Origin: Crocinitomix sp044361315
GTDB lineage: Bacteria > Bacteroidota > Bacteroidia > Flavobacteriales_D > Crocinitomicaceae
Direction: 5' to 3'
Assembly (NCBI GenBank): GCA_044361315.1
Contig: JBIKJA010000016.1
Span: 14,403-78,402, forward strand
Length of the DNA stretch: 64,000 nucleotides
Shown here: piece by piece, positions 35,775-44,255 of the stretch
How the letters are laid out: the number at the start of each line of letters is the position of its first letter
How positions within the stretch are numbered: position 1 is the first letter of the stretch
Notes under the pieces: model-generated
The model's database searches: none
Told to the model about the DNA's origin: nothing
What the model saw: only the letters and a program-made list of their open reading frames with translations
Position numbers and translations under genes: made by a program

Positions 35775-37433
35775 ATGTCAAAAAACCTGAGTGAATTATC
35801 TGGAAGAAAAGGATTGGAAGTTAATTTATTTGAAGAATTAGGAATTGCTTCAAGACAAACTGGAACACCATCTTCGAAAGATTTAGAGCGGATTGCCGAT
35901 GAATTTTTAATTGGTAAATCGATCACTTACGGTACAGCAACTTTCTATGATTTCATGAAACCTGAAAATCAAAACAAGAAAGTGTACATCTGCAATGGCA
36001 CAGCTTGCGTGTGTAGTGGAAAACAAGATGCAGTGCAAACAATCCTTGAAAAACATGTCGATGCTTCAGAAATTGGTCACATGACCTGTTTAGGAAGATG
36101 CCATGAAAACGGAGCATTTAATTATCAAGGCAAAAATTACTCGGCAAAAACAGAACAAGAAATTGCAGAAATTTTGACTGGTAATTCTCAGGCAAATCAA
36201 GATCAATACATTGTCAAATCAATTGGTGAACCGCTTTTGACGGCGCCTTATTTAGGCTTAGATGCACATTATTCGCTTTTAATGAAAGTTTTGCGCGAAG
36301 ATCCAATGGTGGCCTTAAACGAAATCAAACTTTCAAACATTCGTGGTCGCGGTGGTGCTGGATTTCCAATGGGTTTTAAATTAGAATCGTGTAAAAATGC
36401 CGAAGCTGATCAAAAATTTATAATTTGCAATGCCGATGAGGGTGATCCAGGTGCCTATTCAGACCGGTATTTATTAGAACAAAGACCTCATTCCGTGTTA
36501 TTTGGGATGATGATTGCTGGTTATATCACCGGTGCAGATTATGGGGTTTTGTATATTCGTGCTGAATATCCAGAAGCAGTTAAAATTGTTCAAGAAGCCA
36601 TTAATGAATTGGTTGAAAATGATTTACTTGGTAAAAATATTCTAGGTTCTCAATTTAACTTTAATTTTAAAGTGATTCAGGCGCAAGGTGCTTATATCTG
36701 TGGTGAAGAAACGGCCTTGATTAATTCTATCGAAGGACAGCGACCAGAAGTCAGAACACGACCGCCCTACCCTACACAACAAGGATTGTTCAATAAACCT
36801 ACCGTGGTGAATAATGTCGAAACATTGGCCGCTATTCATGCTATTTTGACAAAAGGTGGTGAGTTTTATAAAAATTTAGGAACCGCCAAATCAAGTGGTA
36901 CCAAATTAGTTTGTCTAGATAGCTTTTTTAACAATCCCGGAATTTATGAGGTTGAAATGGGAACTCCGCTTTCAACTGTTATTAATGAATATGGTGGTGG
37001 ATTCAAATCTCCAGTTAAAGCCATGCAAATTGGAGGACCTTTAGGAGGATTAGTACCAGTTTCCAAAATACCAGAACTTTCCATTGATTTTGAATCGTTT
37101 GGAAATGCGGGATTCCTTCTAGGACACGCTTCAATTGTCTGCATTCCAGAAAGTTTTCCGATGATTAAATTCATTGAACATTTGTTCGATTTCGCTGCCT
37201 TTGAAAGTTGTGGCAAATGTTTCCCTTGTCGCCTTGGTACAAAACGAGGCCATGAAATGTTTAAAAATGCTGCAGAAGGCACTTCAAAAATTGACCGTGA
37301 ATTATTAAATGATCTTTTACATACCCTTCAAATCGGTTCACTTTGTGCACACGGCGGAGGGATTCCTCTTCCCGTTCAAAATGCACTCATGTATTTTGAT
37401 CAAGAATTAAAAACTTATTTTAAAGCTAATTAA
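35775..37433 (+). CDS. NAD-linked formate dehydrogenase, NuoE-NuoF fusion subunit
   Basis: Residues 1-140 are NuoE-like with a 2Fe-2S site (C73 and C78 in CNGTAC, C105 and C109 in CLGRC). The rest is NuoF-like: the FMN/NADH segment RGRGGAGFPMGFK (190-202), CNADEGDPGAYSDR (218-231), GAYICGEETALINSIEG, and the 4Fe-4S motif ESCGKCFPCRLGT. The 552-residue protein passes electrons from the catalytic subunit to NAD. The next gene starts 30 bases later and encodes that subunit. There are no nuo genes beside it, so it belongs to formate dehydrogenase and not complex I. Confidence 0.93.
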   Translation: MSKNLSELSGRKGLEVNLFEELGIASRQTGTPSSKDLERIADEFLIGKSITYGTATFYDFMKPENQNKKVYICNGTACVCSGKQDAVQTILEKHVDASEIGHMTCLGRCHENGAFNYQGKNYSAKTEQEIAEILTGNSQANQDQYIVKSIGEPLLTAPYLGLDAHYSLLMKVLREDPMVALNEIKLSNIRGRGGAGFPMGFKLESCKNAEADQKFIICNADEGDPGAYSDRYLLEQRPHSVLFGMMIAGYITGADYGVLYIRAEYPEAVKIVQEAINELVENDLLGKNILGSQFNFNFKVIQAQGAYICGEETALINSIEGQRPEVRTRPPYPTQQGLFNKPTVVNNVETLAAIHAILTKGGEFYKNLGTAKSSGTKLVCLDSFFNNPGIYEVEMGTPLSTVINEYGGGFKSPVKAMQIGGPLGGLVPVSKIPELSIDFESFGNAGFLLGHASIVCIPESFPMIKFIEHLFDFAAFESCGKCFPCRLGTKRGHEMFKNAAEGTSKIDRELLNDLLHTLQIGSLCAHGGGIPLPVQNALMYFDQELKTYFKAN

Positions 37434-37463
37434 TTGTTTATTCGCTCTTAAACATATCTTGCC

Positions 37464-40196
37464 ATGAAAATAGCCTACATCAATAACAAACCATTTGAAA
37501 TCAACGAAGGAGAATCCATGTTGGCTTTTCTTAAAAGGAATCATACCGACAAAGTACCAACACTTTGCGATGCACCAAATCTCGAAGCTTTTGGCTCGTG
37601 TAGAGTGTGCAGTGTGGATGTTGCGTTTGAACAAAATGGAAAAACCAAGGCAATGGCATCTTGTCATACGCCAATTGGTGAAGGACAGTTTATTTATCCA
37701 GATTCGGAAAATGTACAACGTTTGCGAAAAAACATCATCGAATTGGTGTTGACCGACCACCCACTTGATTGTTTAACCTGCGAAGTGAATGGAAATTGCG
37801 AATTACAAGATGTGGCGGCACAAGTTGGTATTCGTTCGGTTAGATATGAAAAAGGCGAAGATCATTTAGACCGTAAAAAAGATTTGTCTCACCCTTACAT
37901 GACTTCGGATTTTTCGAAATGTATCAATTGTTATCGTTGTGTGCGTGCCTGTGATGAAGTTCAAGGTGAATTTGTGCTAAGTATGGCAGGTCGAGGTTTT
38001 GACAGCCATATTGTGAAAGGTGCCAATGAGACATTCATGGGATCTGACTGTGTAAGTTGTGGTGCTTGTGCGCAAGCGTGTCCAACGAGCGCGATCTCTG
38101 ATGTTTTCCAATCAAAAGCAGTCAAAACAGAAGAAGTTACTCGAACAGTTTGTACGTATTGTGGTGTTGGTTGTAACCTCGCAGTCGCAACAAAAAATGG
38201 AAAAATATTATCCATTCAAGCGCCTTATGAAGCTGCTGCCAACGGCGGACACACTTGTTTAAAAGGTCGTTTTGCTTTCAAATTTTATAATCACGCAGAA
38301 AGATTACGTTCTCCGATGATTAAACGTGCGAATGGAGAATTTGAAAATGTTTCGTGGGACGAAGCGTATGATTACATTACCAACGAATTCAAACGAATAT
38401 TAAAAGAAAGTGGTCCTGACGCCATTGCAGGTATTTCATCGGCTCGTACACCAAATGAGGAGAATTACCTCATGCAAAAGTTCATGCGTGCCATTGTTGG
38501 AACGAATAATATTGATTGCTGTGCACGGGTATGTCACTCGCCAACAGCTTTGGGCATGCAACGCTCGTTTGGAACGGGTGCAGCCACGAATTCAATCGAA
38601 GATTTAAAACACACGGATTGTATTCTTGTGATTGGTGCAAATCCCACGGTTGCTCATCCAGTAACAGGCGCAAAAATCAAACAAAAATTCATGAAAGGAG
38701 TCACCAGTATTGTGATTGATCCACGTCGAATTGATTTGGCTGAGTATGCGACGTATCATTTGCAATTACAACCAGGAACCAATGTCGCCTTGTTGAATAT
38801 GATGCTTTATTACATTATTTCAGAAGGTTTAGAGGACAAAGAATTCATTGAAAGTCGTTGTGAAGGTTATGAGGAGATGAAAGAAGAAATTCTGAAATTA
38901 AACATGGATGAATTGTCCGAAATTACTGGAGTTGATAAAGAATTGGTTCGCAAAGCAAGTATGGCCTATGCCAATGCCAAAGCGGCGATGGAATTCCACG
39001 GATTAGGGGTAACTGAACAATATCAAGGCACATTTACGGTACAATTAATTGCTGATTTAGCGATGATTACTGGAAATATTGGTCGCCCAGGTGCAGGTGT
39101 TAACCCGCTTCGTGGCCAAAACAACGTACAAGGCGCTGCCGATATGGGAGCTCAACCTCATCAAGGTGCAGGCTATATGGATGTTACTGATCCTGAAATG
39201 CAAGAAAAATATCAACTATTTTATGGATCTGATAAAGTACCGTCGCACATCGGGTACAAAATTCCTGAAATGTTTGAAGCTGCTATCGAAGGAAAATTAA
39301 AAGCCATGTGGATTATTGGAGAAGATGTGGTTCAAACAGATCCGAATACCAATAAAGTAATAAAAGCAATGGAAGCTGTTGACATGTTGATCGTTCAAGA
39401 GTTATTTATGACGGAAACAGCAAAATATGCTACCGTAATTTTACCAGGAGCATCTTTTTTAGAAAAAGAAGGAACGTTTACCAATGGCGAGCGTCGAATT
39501 CAACGGGTACAAAAAGTAGTTGAGCCAATTGAAGGTACAAAACCAGATGGTCAAATTATCGTGGATATTATGAACCGAATGGGTTATGCGCAGCCAGATT
39601 ATACAGCGGCTGGCCTACTCGAAGAAATTTCGCAAATTGTTCCATTTTTTAGAGGAGTTGTGTGGGATGAATTAGGAGACAATGGTAAACAATGGCCGGT
39701 TGCAGCGGATGGAAATGATACCAAACAATTACATACAGAAAGTTTCACCCGTGGAAAAGGAAAGTTTTTCTACTTTGAATATGAGCAATCAAGAGAGGTT
39801 TCGAAATATGGAAAAGAATTTCCTTACATTATTACGACCAACCGTGAATTAGAACATTATAATTGTGGTGCCATGACCAGAAGAACTGGAAATGTCGAGA
39901 TTTTAACGGAAGATGTTCTTTTAATTCACCCTGATGATGCTTCAGCGAATGGAATTATGGATGGTGACATGGTTTGTGTGGAATCACCACGCGGAAAAGT
40001 AGATATTAAAGCGCATATCACCGACGAAATGAAACCAGGAATCCTGAGTTCAACCTTCCATTTCCCTGAAGTTATGCTCAATATCATTACTTCTGACGAA
40101 CATGATTCTCAAGCCAAATGCCCTGAATATAAGGTGGTAGCTTGCCGCATCCGAAAAAGTAAAGGAAAGTACAAAGAGGCGGTTGTGGTTGGATAA
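37464..40196 (+). CDS. fdhA: Molybdenum formate dehydrogenase, catalytic subunit
   Basis: The 910-residue enzyme oxidises formate to CO2, or the reverse, and sends electrons through Fe-S clusters to the NuoEF-like partner. In order: a 2Fe-2S domain (C35, C46, C49, C67), a Cys/His cluster (THP LDCLTCEVNGNCELQ near 98-115), two 4Fe-4S sites (CINCYRCVRAC 153-163, CVSCGACAQAC 196-206), the 4Fe-4S CTYCGVGCN (230-238) and the molybdopterin domain. The Mo ligand is Cys357 in ARVCHSPT, so it is a Cys and not a selenocysteine enzyme. FdhD is encoded at 20306. Confidence 0.95.
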   Translation: MKIAYINNKPFEINEGESMLAFLKRNHTDKVPTLCDAPNLEAFGSCRVCSVDVAFEQNGKTKAMASCHTPIGEGQFIYPDSENVQRLRKNIIELVLTDHPLDCLTCEVNGNCELQDVAAQVGIRSVRYEKGEDHLDRKKDLSHPYMTSDFSKCINCYRCVRACDEVQGEFVLSMAGRGFDSHIVKGANETFMGSDCVSCGACAQACPTSAISDVFQSKAVKTEEVTRTVCTYCGVGCNLAVATKNGKILSIQAPYEAAANGGHTCLKGRFAFKFYNHAERLRSPMIKRANGEFENVSWDEAYDYITNEFKRILKESGPDAIAGISSARTPNEENYLMQKFMRAIVGTNNIDCCARVCHSPTALGMQRSFGTGAATNSIEDLKHTDCILVIGANPTVAHPVTGAKIKQKFMKGVTSIVIDPRRIDLAEYATYHLQLQPGTNVALLNMMLYYIISEGLEDKEFIESRCEGYEEMKEEILKLNMDELSEITGVDKELVRKASMAYANAKAAMEFHGLGVTEQYQGTFTVQLIADLAMITGNIGRPGAGVNPLRGQNNVQGAADMGAQPHQGAGYMDVTDPEMQEKYQLFYGSDKVPSHIGYKIPEMFEAAIEGKLKAMWIIGEDVVQTDPNTNKVIKAMEAVDMLIVQELFMTETAKYATVILPGASFLEKEGTFTNGERRIQRVQKVVEPIEGTKPDGQIIVDIMNRMGYAQPDYTAAGLLEEISQIVPFFRGVVWDELGDNGKQWPVAADGNDTKQLHTESFTRGKGKFFYFEYEQSREVSKYGKEFPYIITTNRELEHYNCGAMTRRTGNVEILTEDVLLIHPDDASANGIMDGDMVCVESPRGKVDIKAHITDEMKPGILSSTFHFPEVMLNIITSDEHDSQAKCPEYKVVACRIRKSKGKYKEAVVVG

Positions 40197-40369
40197 TTAG
40201 TTAACAGAACGAATTTTTACAACAACCTGCTGTAAAATTTTATTAAGTTTATTTTCAACTATTTAAATTCATAAATCTCGAAAGGTTAAAAGGCTTTAAT
40301 GACCCTAATTGCGCTTGATTTTAAAAAGCGAGACGAATAAACTACTTTTAGTCCTTAAAATTTGGCTCT

Positions 40370-40591
40370 ATGAAATGGATGAACAGAAGACAAAGTTCGA
40401 ATGTTGAAGATCAGCGAAGAATAAAAGGTGGGGGTGCACTTGCCATTGGCGGAGGATTGATTGGAATCATTATCTTGTAAATCACGATGTTTGGTGGAGA
40501 AAATGCCCAACAATATGTTAACATGGCCCAACAATTGGGGGGCAATTCAATACCTACCCCACAAATCCCACACGCTAAACTCAAACTCTAA
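40370..40591 (+). pseudogene. YpfJ-like metallopeptidase remnant
   Basis: The frame starts MKWMNRRQSSNVEDQRR, the well-conserved N-terminus of the YpfJ 'neutral zinc metallopeptidase' family, and continues KGGGALAIGGGLIGIIIL, its membrane span. It then meets a TAA at 40478-40480. The same frame goes on with FGGENAQQYVNMAQQLGG and stops at 40591. A normal member has about 280-300 residues with an HEXXH site; only about 70 codons remain here. The region 40197-40767 holds no other gene. Confidence 0.75.
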
Positions 40592-40687
40592 ACTCATTTT
40601 CCACCCCCGATAAAAGCGATAGCTTGTTGCTTTGGCGCATTTAGGAAACTTGTTGTTTGACAGTGACCAGCGGAACTGGAATAACAA

Positions 40688-40723
40688 CTTTAGTTGACTT
40701 ATGCGACAAGGGAACAACTAAAG
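40688..40723. repeat. Intergenic inverted repeat
   Basis: CTTTAGTTG (40688-40696) pairs perfectly with CAACTAAAG (40715-40723) around an 18-base loop. It lacks a T tract. It lies between the YpfJ remnant and the M14 peptidase gene. The 14-base word at 40662-40675 just before it is also found at 24996-25009. Confidence 0.45.
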
Positions 40724-40767
40724 CGTCTAGCGGGAAAAGGTGCAAAATAAAGCGGAATAAAAACAAC

Positions 40768-41895
40768 CTAAAACTCCAACTCACGCACCACGTAAAGGAT
40801 TGGATTTAAGACAGATTCGCCAAATAACATGGAACGTTCGGGCGACCAACCATAAACGGGATCGGGTAAATTATCGTTGTCTTTAAAGGGCATTTCGACA
40901 GTGAAAGAAAGGCATCCAAAACGCTCGGCGATGGCGTTGGAACAGACCGTTAAATTGGCCTCGCCAGGTTTATCGGCTCCGTAATTAAATTCGTCCTGAA
41001 AATCGGGGCTAACATCCATCCAATGTTGTTTAAATTTCTCCTCTAATCGTTTTAAGGCTAAATTATAGCTTGGGATTCCTTCGGAAGCGGCCACAAAATT
41101 GTACGGAATTGCTTCATCGCCGTGGATGTCGAGTAACAAATCGACCCCTACTTCACTCATTTTATTCAAACAATGAAACACCTCGGGACTTTTTTCGAGG
41201 CTTGGCGCTGCCCATTCGCGATTTAAGTTCATGCCTGCCGCATTGGCGCGTAAATTCCCAGCTATTGCTCCATCGATATTCATGTTTGGAATGACGTAAA
41301 AACAAGCTTGCTCCAATAATTTAATGGAAACAGGGTCGCTGTCGTCCATCAAACGGTCCAACATTCCTTCGATAAACCATTCGCACATACTTTCGCCGGG
41401 ATGCTGGCGCGCAATGACCCAAATATTTTTACCAATTCCTTCATCACCAACAATTAACATTTCAATGTCTCGCCCTTGAACGGTTTCGCCAATGACCTCC
41501 ATGCGGCAAATTTCTGACACTTGCGAACGATGAATGAGTTTTAAATGATCTTGATAGGAATAAGGGGCAAAATAGGCAAAATAAATGCTGTCGTTAGATG
41601 GCGTATAGTCGATAGTTAAGACCCCATTTTCAAATGTCGTTGGCACACGAAACCATTCTATCATATCGTAAGACGCACAGGCATGGTAATTTTTCCAGCC
41701 ATCGGGATACGTGGATTGTCCGGCATTTAAAATATCAATTTTGCAAGAAATATCGTTGGCGCCAGTTAACTTAAAATGAAACCACTGTAAAAAATCGGAA
41801 TTGGTATCCTTACGAATCATTAATTCGATTTCACCGTTTTGGCGGATGTTTACCACTTCGATATTTCCGCTGTCAAAATTTGAGCTGATTTTCAT
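40768..41895 (-). CDS. M14 family zinc carboxypeptidase (cytosolic type)
   Basis: The start is the ATG at 41895, giving MKISSNFDSGNIEVVNI, as in cytosolic carboxypeptidase-like M14 members. An in-frame ATG at 42003 would add 36 residues that do not look like a signal peptide and are likely noncoding. The N-terminal part (about 1-120) is the beta domain typical of the group. The zinc site is seen in RQHPGESMCEW (HxxE) and DIHGDE (His), and the catalytic Glu in SFTVEMPFK. It should remove C-terminal residues from peptides or proteins; the substrate is unknown. Confidence 0.92.
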   Translation of the reverse strand: MKISSNFDSGNIEVVNIRQNGEIELMIRKDTNSDFLQWFHFKLTGANDISCKIDILNAGQSTYPDGWKNYHACASYDMIEWFRVPTTFENGVLTIDYTPSNDSIYFAYFAPYSYQDHLKLIHRSQVSEICRMEVIGETVQGRDIEMLIVGDEGIGKNIWVIARQHPGESMCEWFIEGMLDRLMDDSDPVSIKLLEQACFYVIPNMNIDGAIAGNLRANAAGMNLNREWAAPSLEKSPEVFHCLNKMSEVGVDLLLDIHGDEAIPYNFVAASEGIPSYNLALKRLEEKFKQHWMDVSPDFQDEFNYGADKPGEANLTVCSNAIAERFGCLSFTVEMPFKDNDNLPDPVYGWSPERSMLFGESVLNPILYVVRELEF

Positions 41896-42069
41896 TTTGT
41901 TAGATTTGTGGCTGAAATTTAGAAAAAAATATGGTTCGTTTTGTTTTATAGCGGGTTTATTTTGGTGAGTTTTGAGGCCGACGCACAAAAGAACTAAAAG
42001 CAAGGTTTAATTACCTCAATTTTGAACAATCTCTCCAATTAAAAAAACGATTAAATGGTGTGGATCAAA

Positions 42070-42756
42070 TTAATGCTTACTCTCCTTCAACAACTGAGGA
42101 AACTTAGCTTTAAACTTGTTAAGTCGTGGAATTGAAACCGATTGGATATACCCTTGATTTGGGTGAAGTCGTTCGTAATTTTGATGATAATCTTCGCCCA
42201 TCCAAAATTTTTCGAAAGGTTTTACTTCGCTTGCAACGTTAAATCCATCTTTTTTTAAACTGGCGATTTTTTCCTCAATGGCTGCTTTCTCTGCTTCGGT
42301 TTGATAAAATGCAATGCTGCGGTATTGGCTTCCATGATCAGGTCCTTGGCCATTTACTTGCTCAATTTCTTGACTGCCAAAATAAACCTCTACTAACTGC
42401 TTAAATGAAATAACGGTCGAGTCGTACAAAATTGTAACAGCCTCGGCGTGACCAGTTAATCCAGTATTTGAGTCTTCGTACGTTGGGTTTTCAGAATGTC
42501 CCCCTGAATAACCATTATACACTTCATGCACCCCTTTCACGCTTTCAAAAATTGCCTCGACACACCAAAAACAACCACTGGCAAAATAAGCACGTTGTAA
42601 GGTATCCAAATCCACCTTTTTTTCTAACGATGGCTGTTCTTTATTTTCTGGTTGATCAACAAGTTCAGTTGGTTTTTCCTCTGTTTGGCAAGCATTAACG
42701 CCAAAAATTAATCCAAATAAAAGGAAAAAAGTGAGGGAGTGTTTCTTTAAATTCAT
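42070..42756 (-). CDS. msrA: Peptide-methionine (S)-S-oxide reductase, lipoprotein
   Basis: MsrA repairs oxidised methionine. From the ATG at 42756 the protein has 228 residues. A lipoprotein signal (FGLIFGVNACQ, Cys23) places it in the envelope. The catalytic Cys is C62 in GCFWCVEA. GVHEVYNGYSGGHSENPTYED and HGSQYRSIAFY are the usual family signatures. The C-terminal part (HPNQGYIQSVSIPRL) has no MsrB domain. Repair of periplasmic proteins is the likely role. Confidence 0.95.
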   Translation of the reverse strand: MNLKKHSLTFFLLFGLIFGVNACQTEEKPTELVDQPENKEQPSLEKKVDLDTLQRAYFASGCFWCVEAIFESVKGVHEVYNGYSGGHSENPTYEDSNTGLTGHAEAVTILYDSTVISFKQLVEVYFGSQEIEQVNGQGPDHGSQYRSIAFYQTEAEKAAIEEKIASLKKDGFNVASEVKPFEKFWMGEDYHQNYERLHPNQGYIQSVSIPRLNKFKAKFPQLLKESKH

Positions 42757-42862
42757 TGCTGTTTTTTTTACCATAGTCTGACCAAATTCGAATTCCTTAC
42801 AAATTCATTTAAAGGGAGCAAGCACAAAGTTGACAAAAAATTACCTATCTTCACCGTAGAAT

Positions 42863-44092
42863 ATGAAATTTACCGAATTAGCGTTAAAAGATGAAGTATT
42901 AGAAGCTTTATCGTACATGGGGTTTGAGAACGCCACCCCAATTCAAGAACAAAGCATTCCAATAATTTTGGCAAATCAAGACATTATTGCTTGTGCACAA
43001 ACGGGTACAGGAAAAACTGCGGCATTTGTACTACCAATTTTAAATAAATTAGTTGGCAAAGAAGATTCGTGTATCGACACGTTAATCATTGTGCCAACCC
43101 GCGAATTAGCCATCCAGATTGAGCAACAAATTCAAGGGTTATCTTATTTTTTATCTGTAGGCTCAAAAGCTGTTTACGGCGGAGGAGATGGAAAAGATTG
43201 GGAGCTTCAAAAAAATGCACTCAAAGAAGGCACAGACATCATCGTTGCGACACCGGGCAAGTTATTGTCCCACTTAAAAATGGGGTATGTCGATTTTAAA
43301 CACATTAAACATTTGGTTTTAGATGAAGCAGACAGGATGTTGGACATGGGATTTTCTGACGATTTAAATAAAATCTTCTCTTACCTTCCAGAAAAGCGTC
43401 AGACCTTGATGTTTAGCGCAACCATGCCTGATAAAATTAAGGTATTGGCACGAAAAATTTTGAACGCACCAAAAGAAATCACTCTTTCTGTCTCTAAACC
43501 AGCCGAAGGGGTAAAGCAGGGAATCTACTTAGTGTTTGACGCGCAAAAACAAGCGGCGTTAAAGTATATTTTGGACGAACGTAAAGATTACGACAGCATC
43601 ATCATTTTTACTTCTGCAAAGGCGAAAGTGTCTGAAATTAATAGTTTTTTAAGACGTGCTGGATTTAAGTCTAAAACCATCTCCTCAAATTTGGATCAGA
43701 ACGAACGCGAAGAGGTACTGCGCGAATTCAGGGCAAAAAATGTGCGGATTCTTGTGGCAACGGACGTGATGTCCCGTGGGATTGACATTAAAGAAATTAA
43801 CATGGTAATCAATTACGATGTGCCGCATGATGCCGAAGATTATGTTCACCGTATTGGCCGAACTGCTCGGGCAAATACCACAGGCGAAGCGTTTACCTTA
43901 GTAAATCCGAAGGATTTTCAAAAAATGAAACGCATCGAAAAATTAATCGAAGCCAAAGTTCCTCAATTTGAATTGCCAAAAGAATTGGGCGAATCGCCAG
44001 ATTGGACTACGAAAGAACCAGCGAACAGAAGTTTTAACAAAAAGAAAAATTTCCGACCAAAGCAAAAAAATACAAGTACACCTCAAAAATAA
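42863..44092 (+). CDS. DEAD-box ATP-dependent RNA helicase
   Basis: The 409-residue protein has all main helicase motifs: the Q motif (FENATPIQEQSIP), I (AQTGTGKTA), Ia (PTRELA), II (DEAD), III (SAT), IV-V (IIFTSAKAK, VATDVMSRGIDI) and VI (HRIGRTARA). The C-terminal tail is basic (NKKKNFRPKQKN), which may bind RNA. It belongs to the RhlE-like group by length and motif context. Such helicases serve ribosome assembly or mRNA turnover, often under cold stress. It stands alone between convergent and divergent neighbours. Confidence 0.95.
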   Translation: MKFTELALKDEVLEALSYMGFENATPIQEQSIPIILANQDIIACAQTGTGKTAAFVLPILNKLVGKEDSCIDTLIIVPTRELAIQIEQQIQGLSYFLSVGSKAVYGGGDGKDWELQKNALKEGTDIIVATPGKLLSHLKMGYVDFKHIKHLVLDEADRMLDMGFSDDLNKIFSYLPEKRQTLMFSATMPDKIKVLARKILNAPKEITLSVSKPAEGVKQGIYLVFDAQKQAALKYILDERKDYDSIIIFTSAKAKVSEINSFLRRAGFKSKTISSNLDQNEREEVLREFRAKNVRILVATDVMSRGIDIKEINMVINYDVPHDAEDYVHRIGRTARANTTGEAFTLVNPKDFQKMKRIEKLIEAKVPQFELPKELGESPDWTTKEPANRSFNKKKNFRPKQKNTSTPQK

Positions 44093-44255
44093 AATCCGAA
44101 GTTGATCACATGGCTACGCTACTATTTAGCCATTTTTTCAACTAAGATCCAACGAAAATTTAACCTATTGTCGCACTGGATCGTACAATAAATAATTAAA
44201 TATACAGTTGTTACCTCATTTTTGACAGTAACCTACCAGCACCAAATCCAATACT

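Noticed and set aside
35775..37433. Complex I subunits NuoE/NuoF
   Set aside because: The fusion and the adjacent molybdenum formate dehydrogenase subunit point to a soluble formate dehydrogenase; no other nuo genes are present.
40208..40245. TTTTACA/TGTAAAA inverted repeat after the formate dehydrogenase gene as a terminator
   Set aside because: Stem is short and AT-only, so the evidence is too weak to call.
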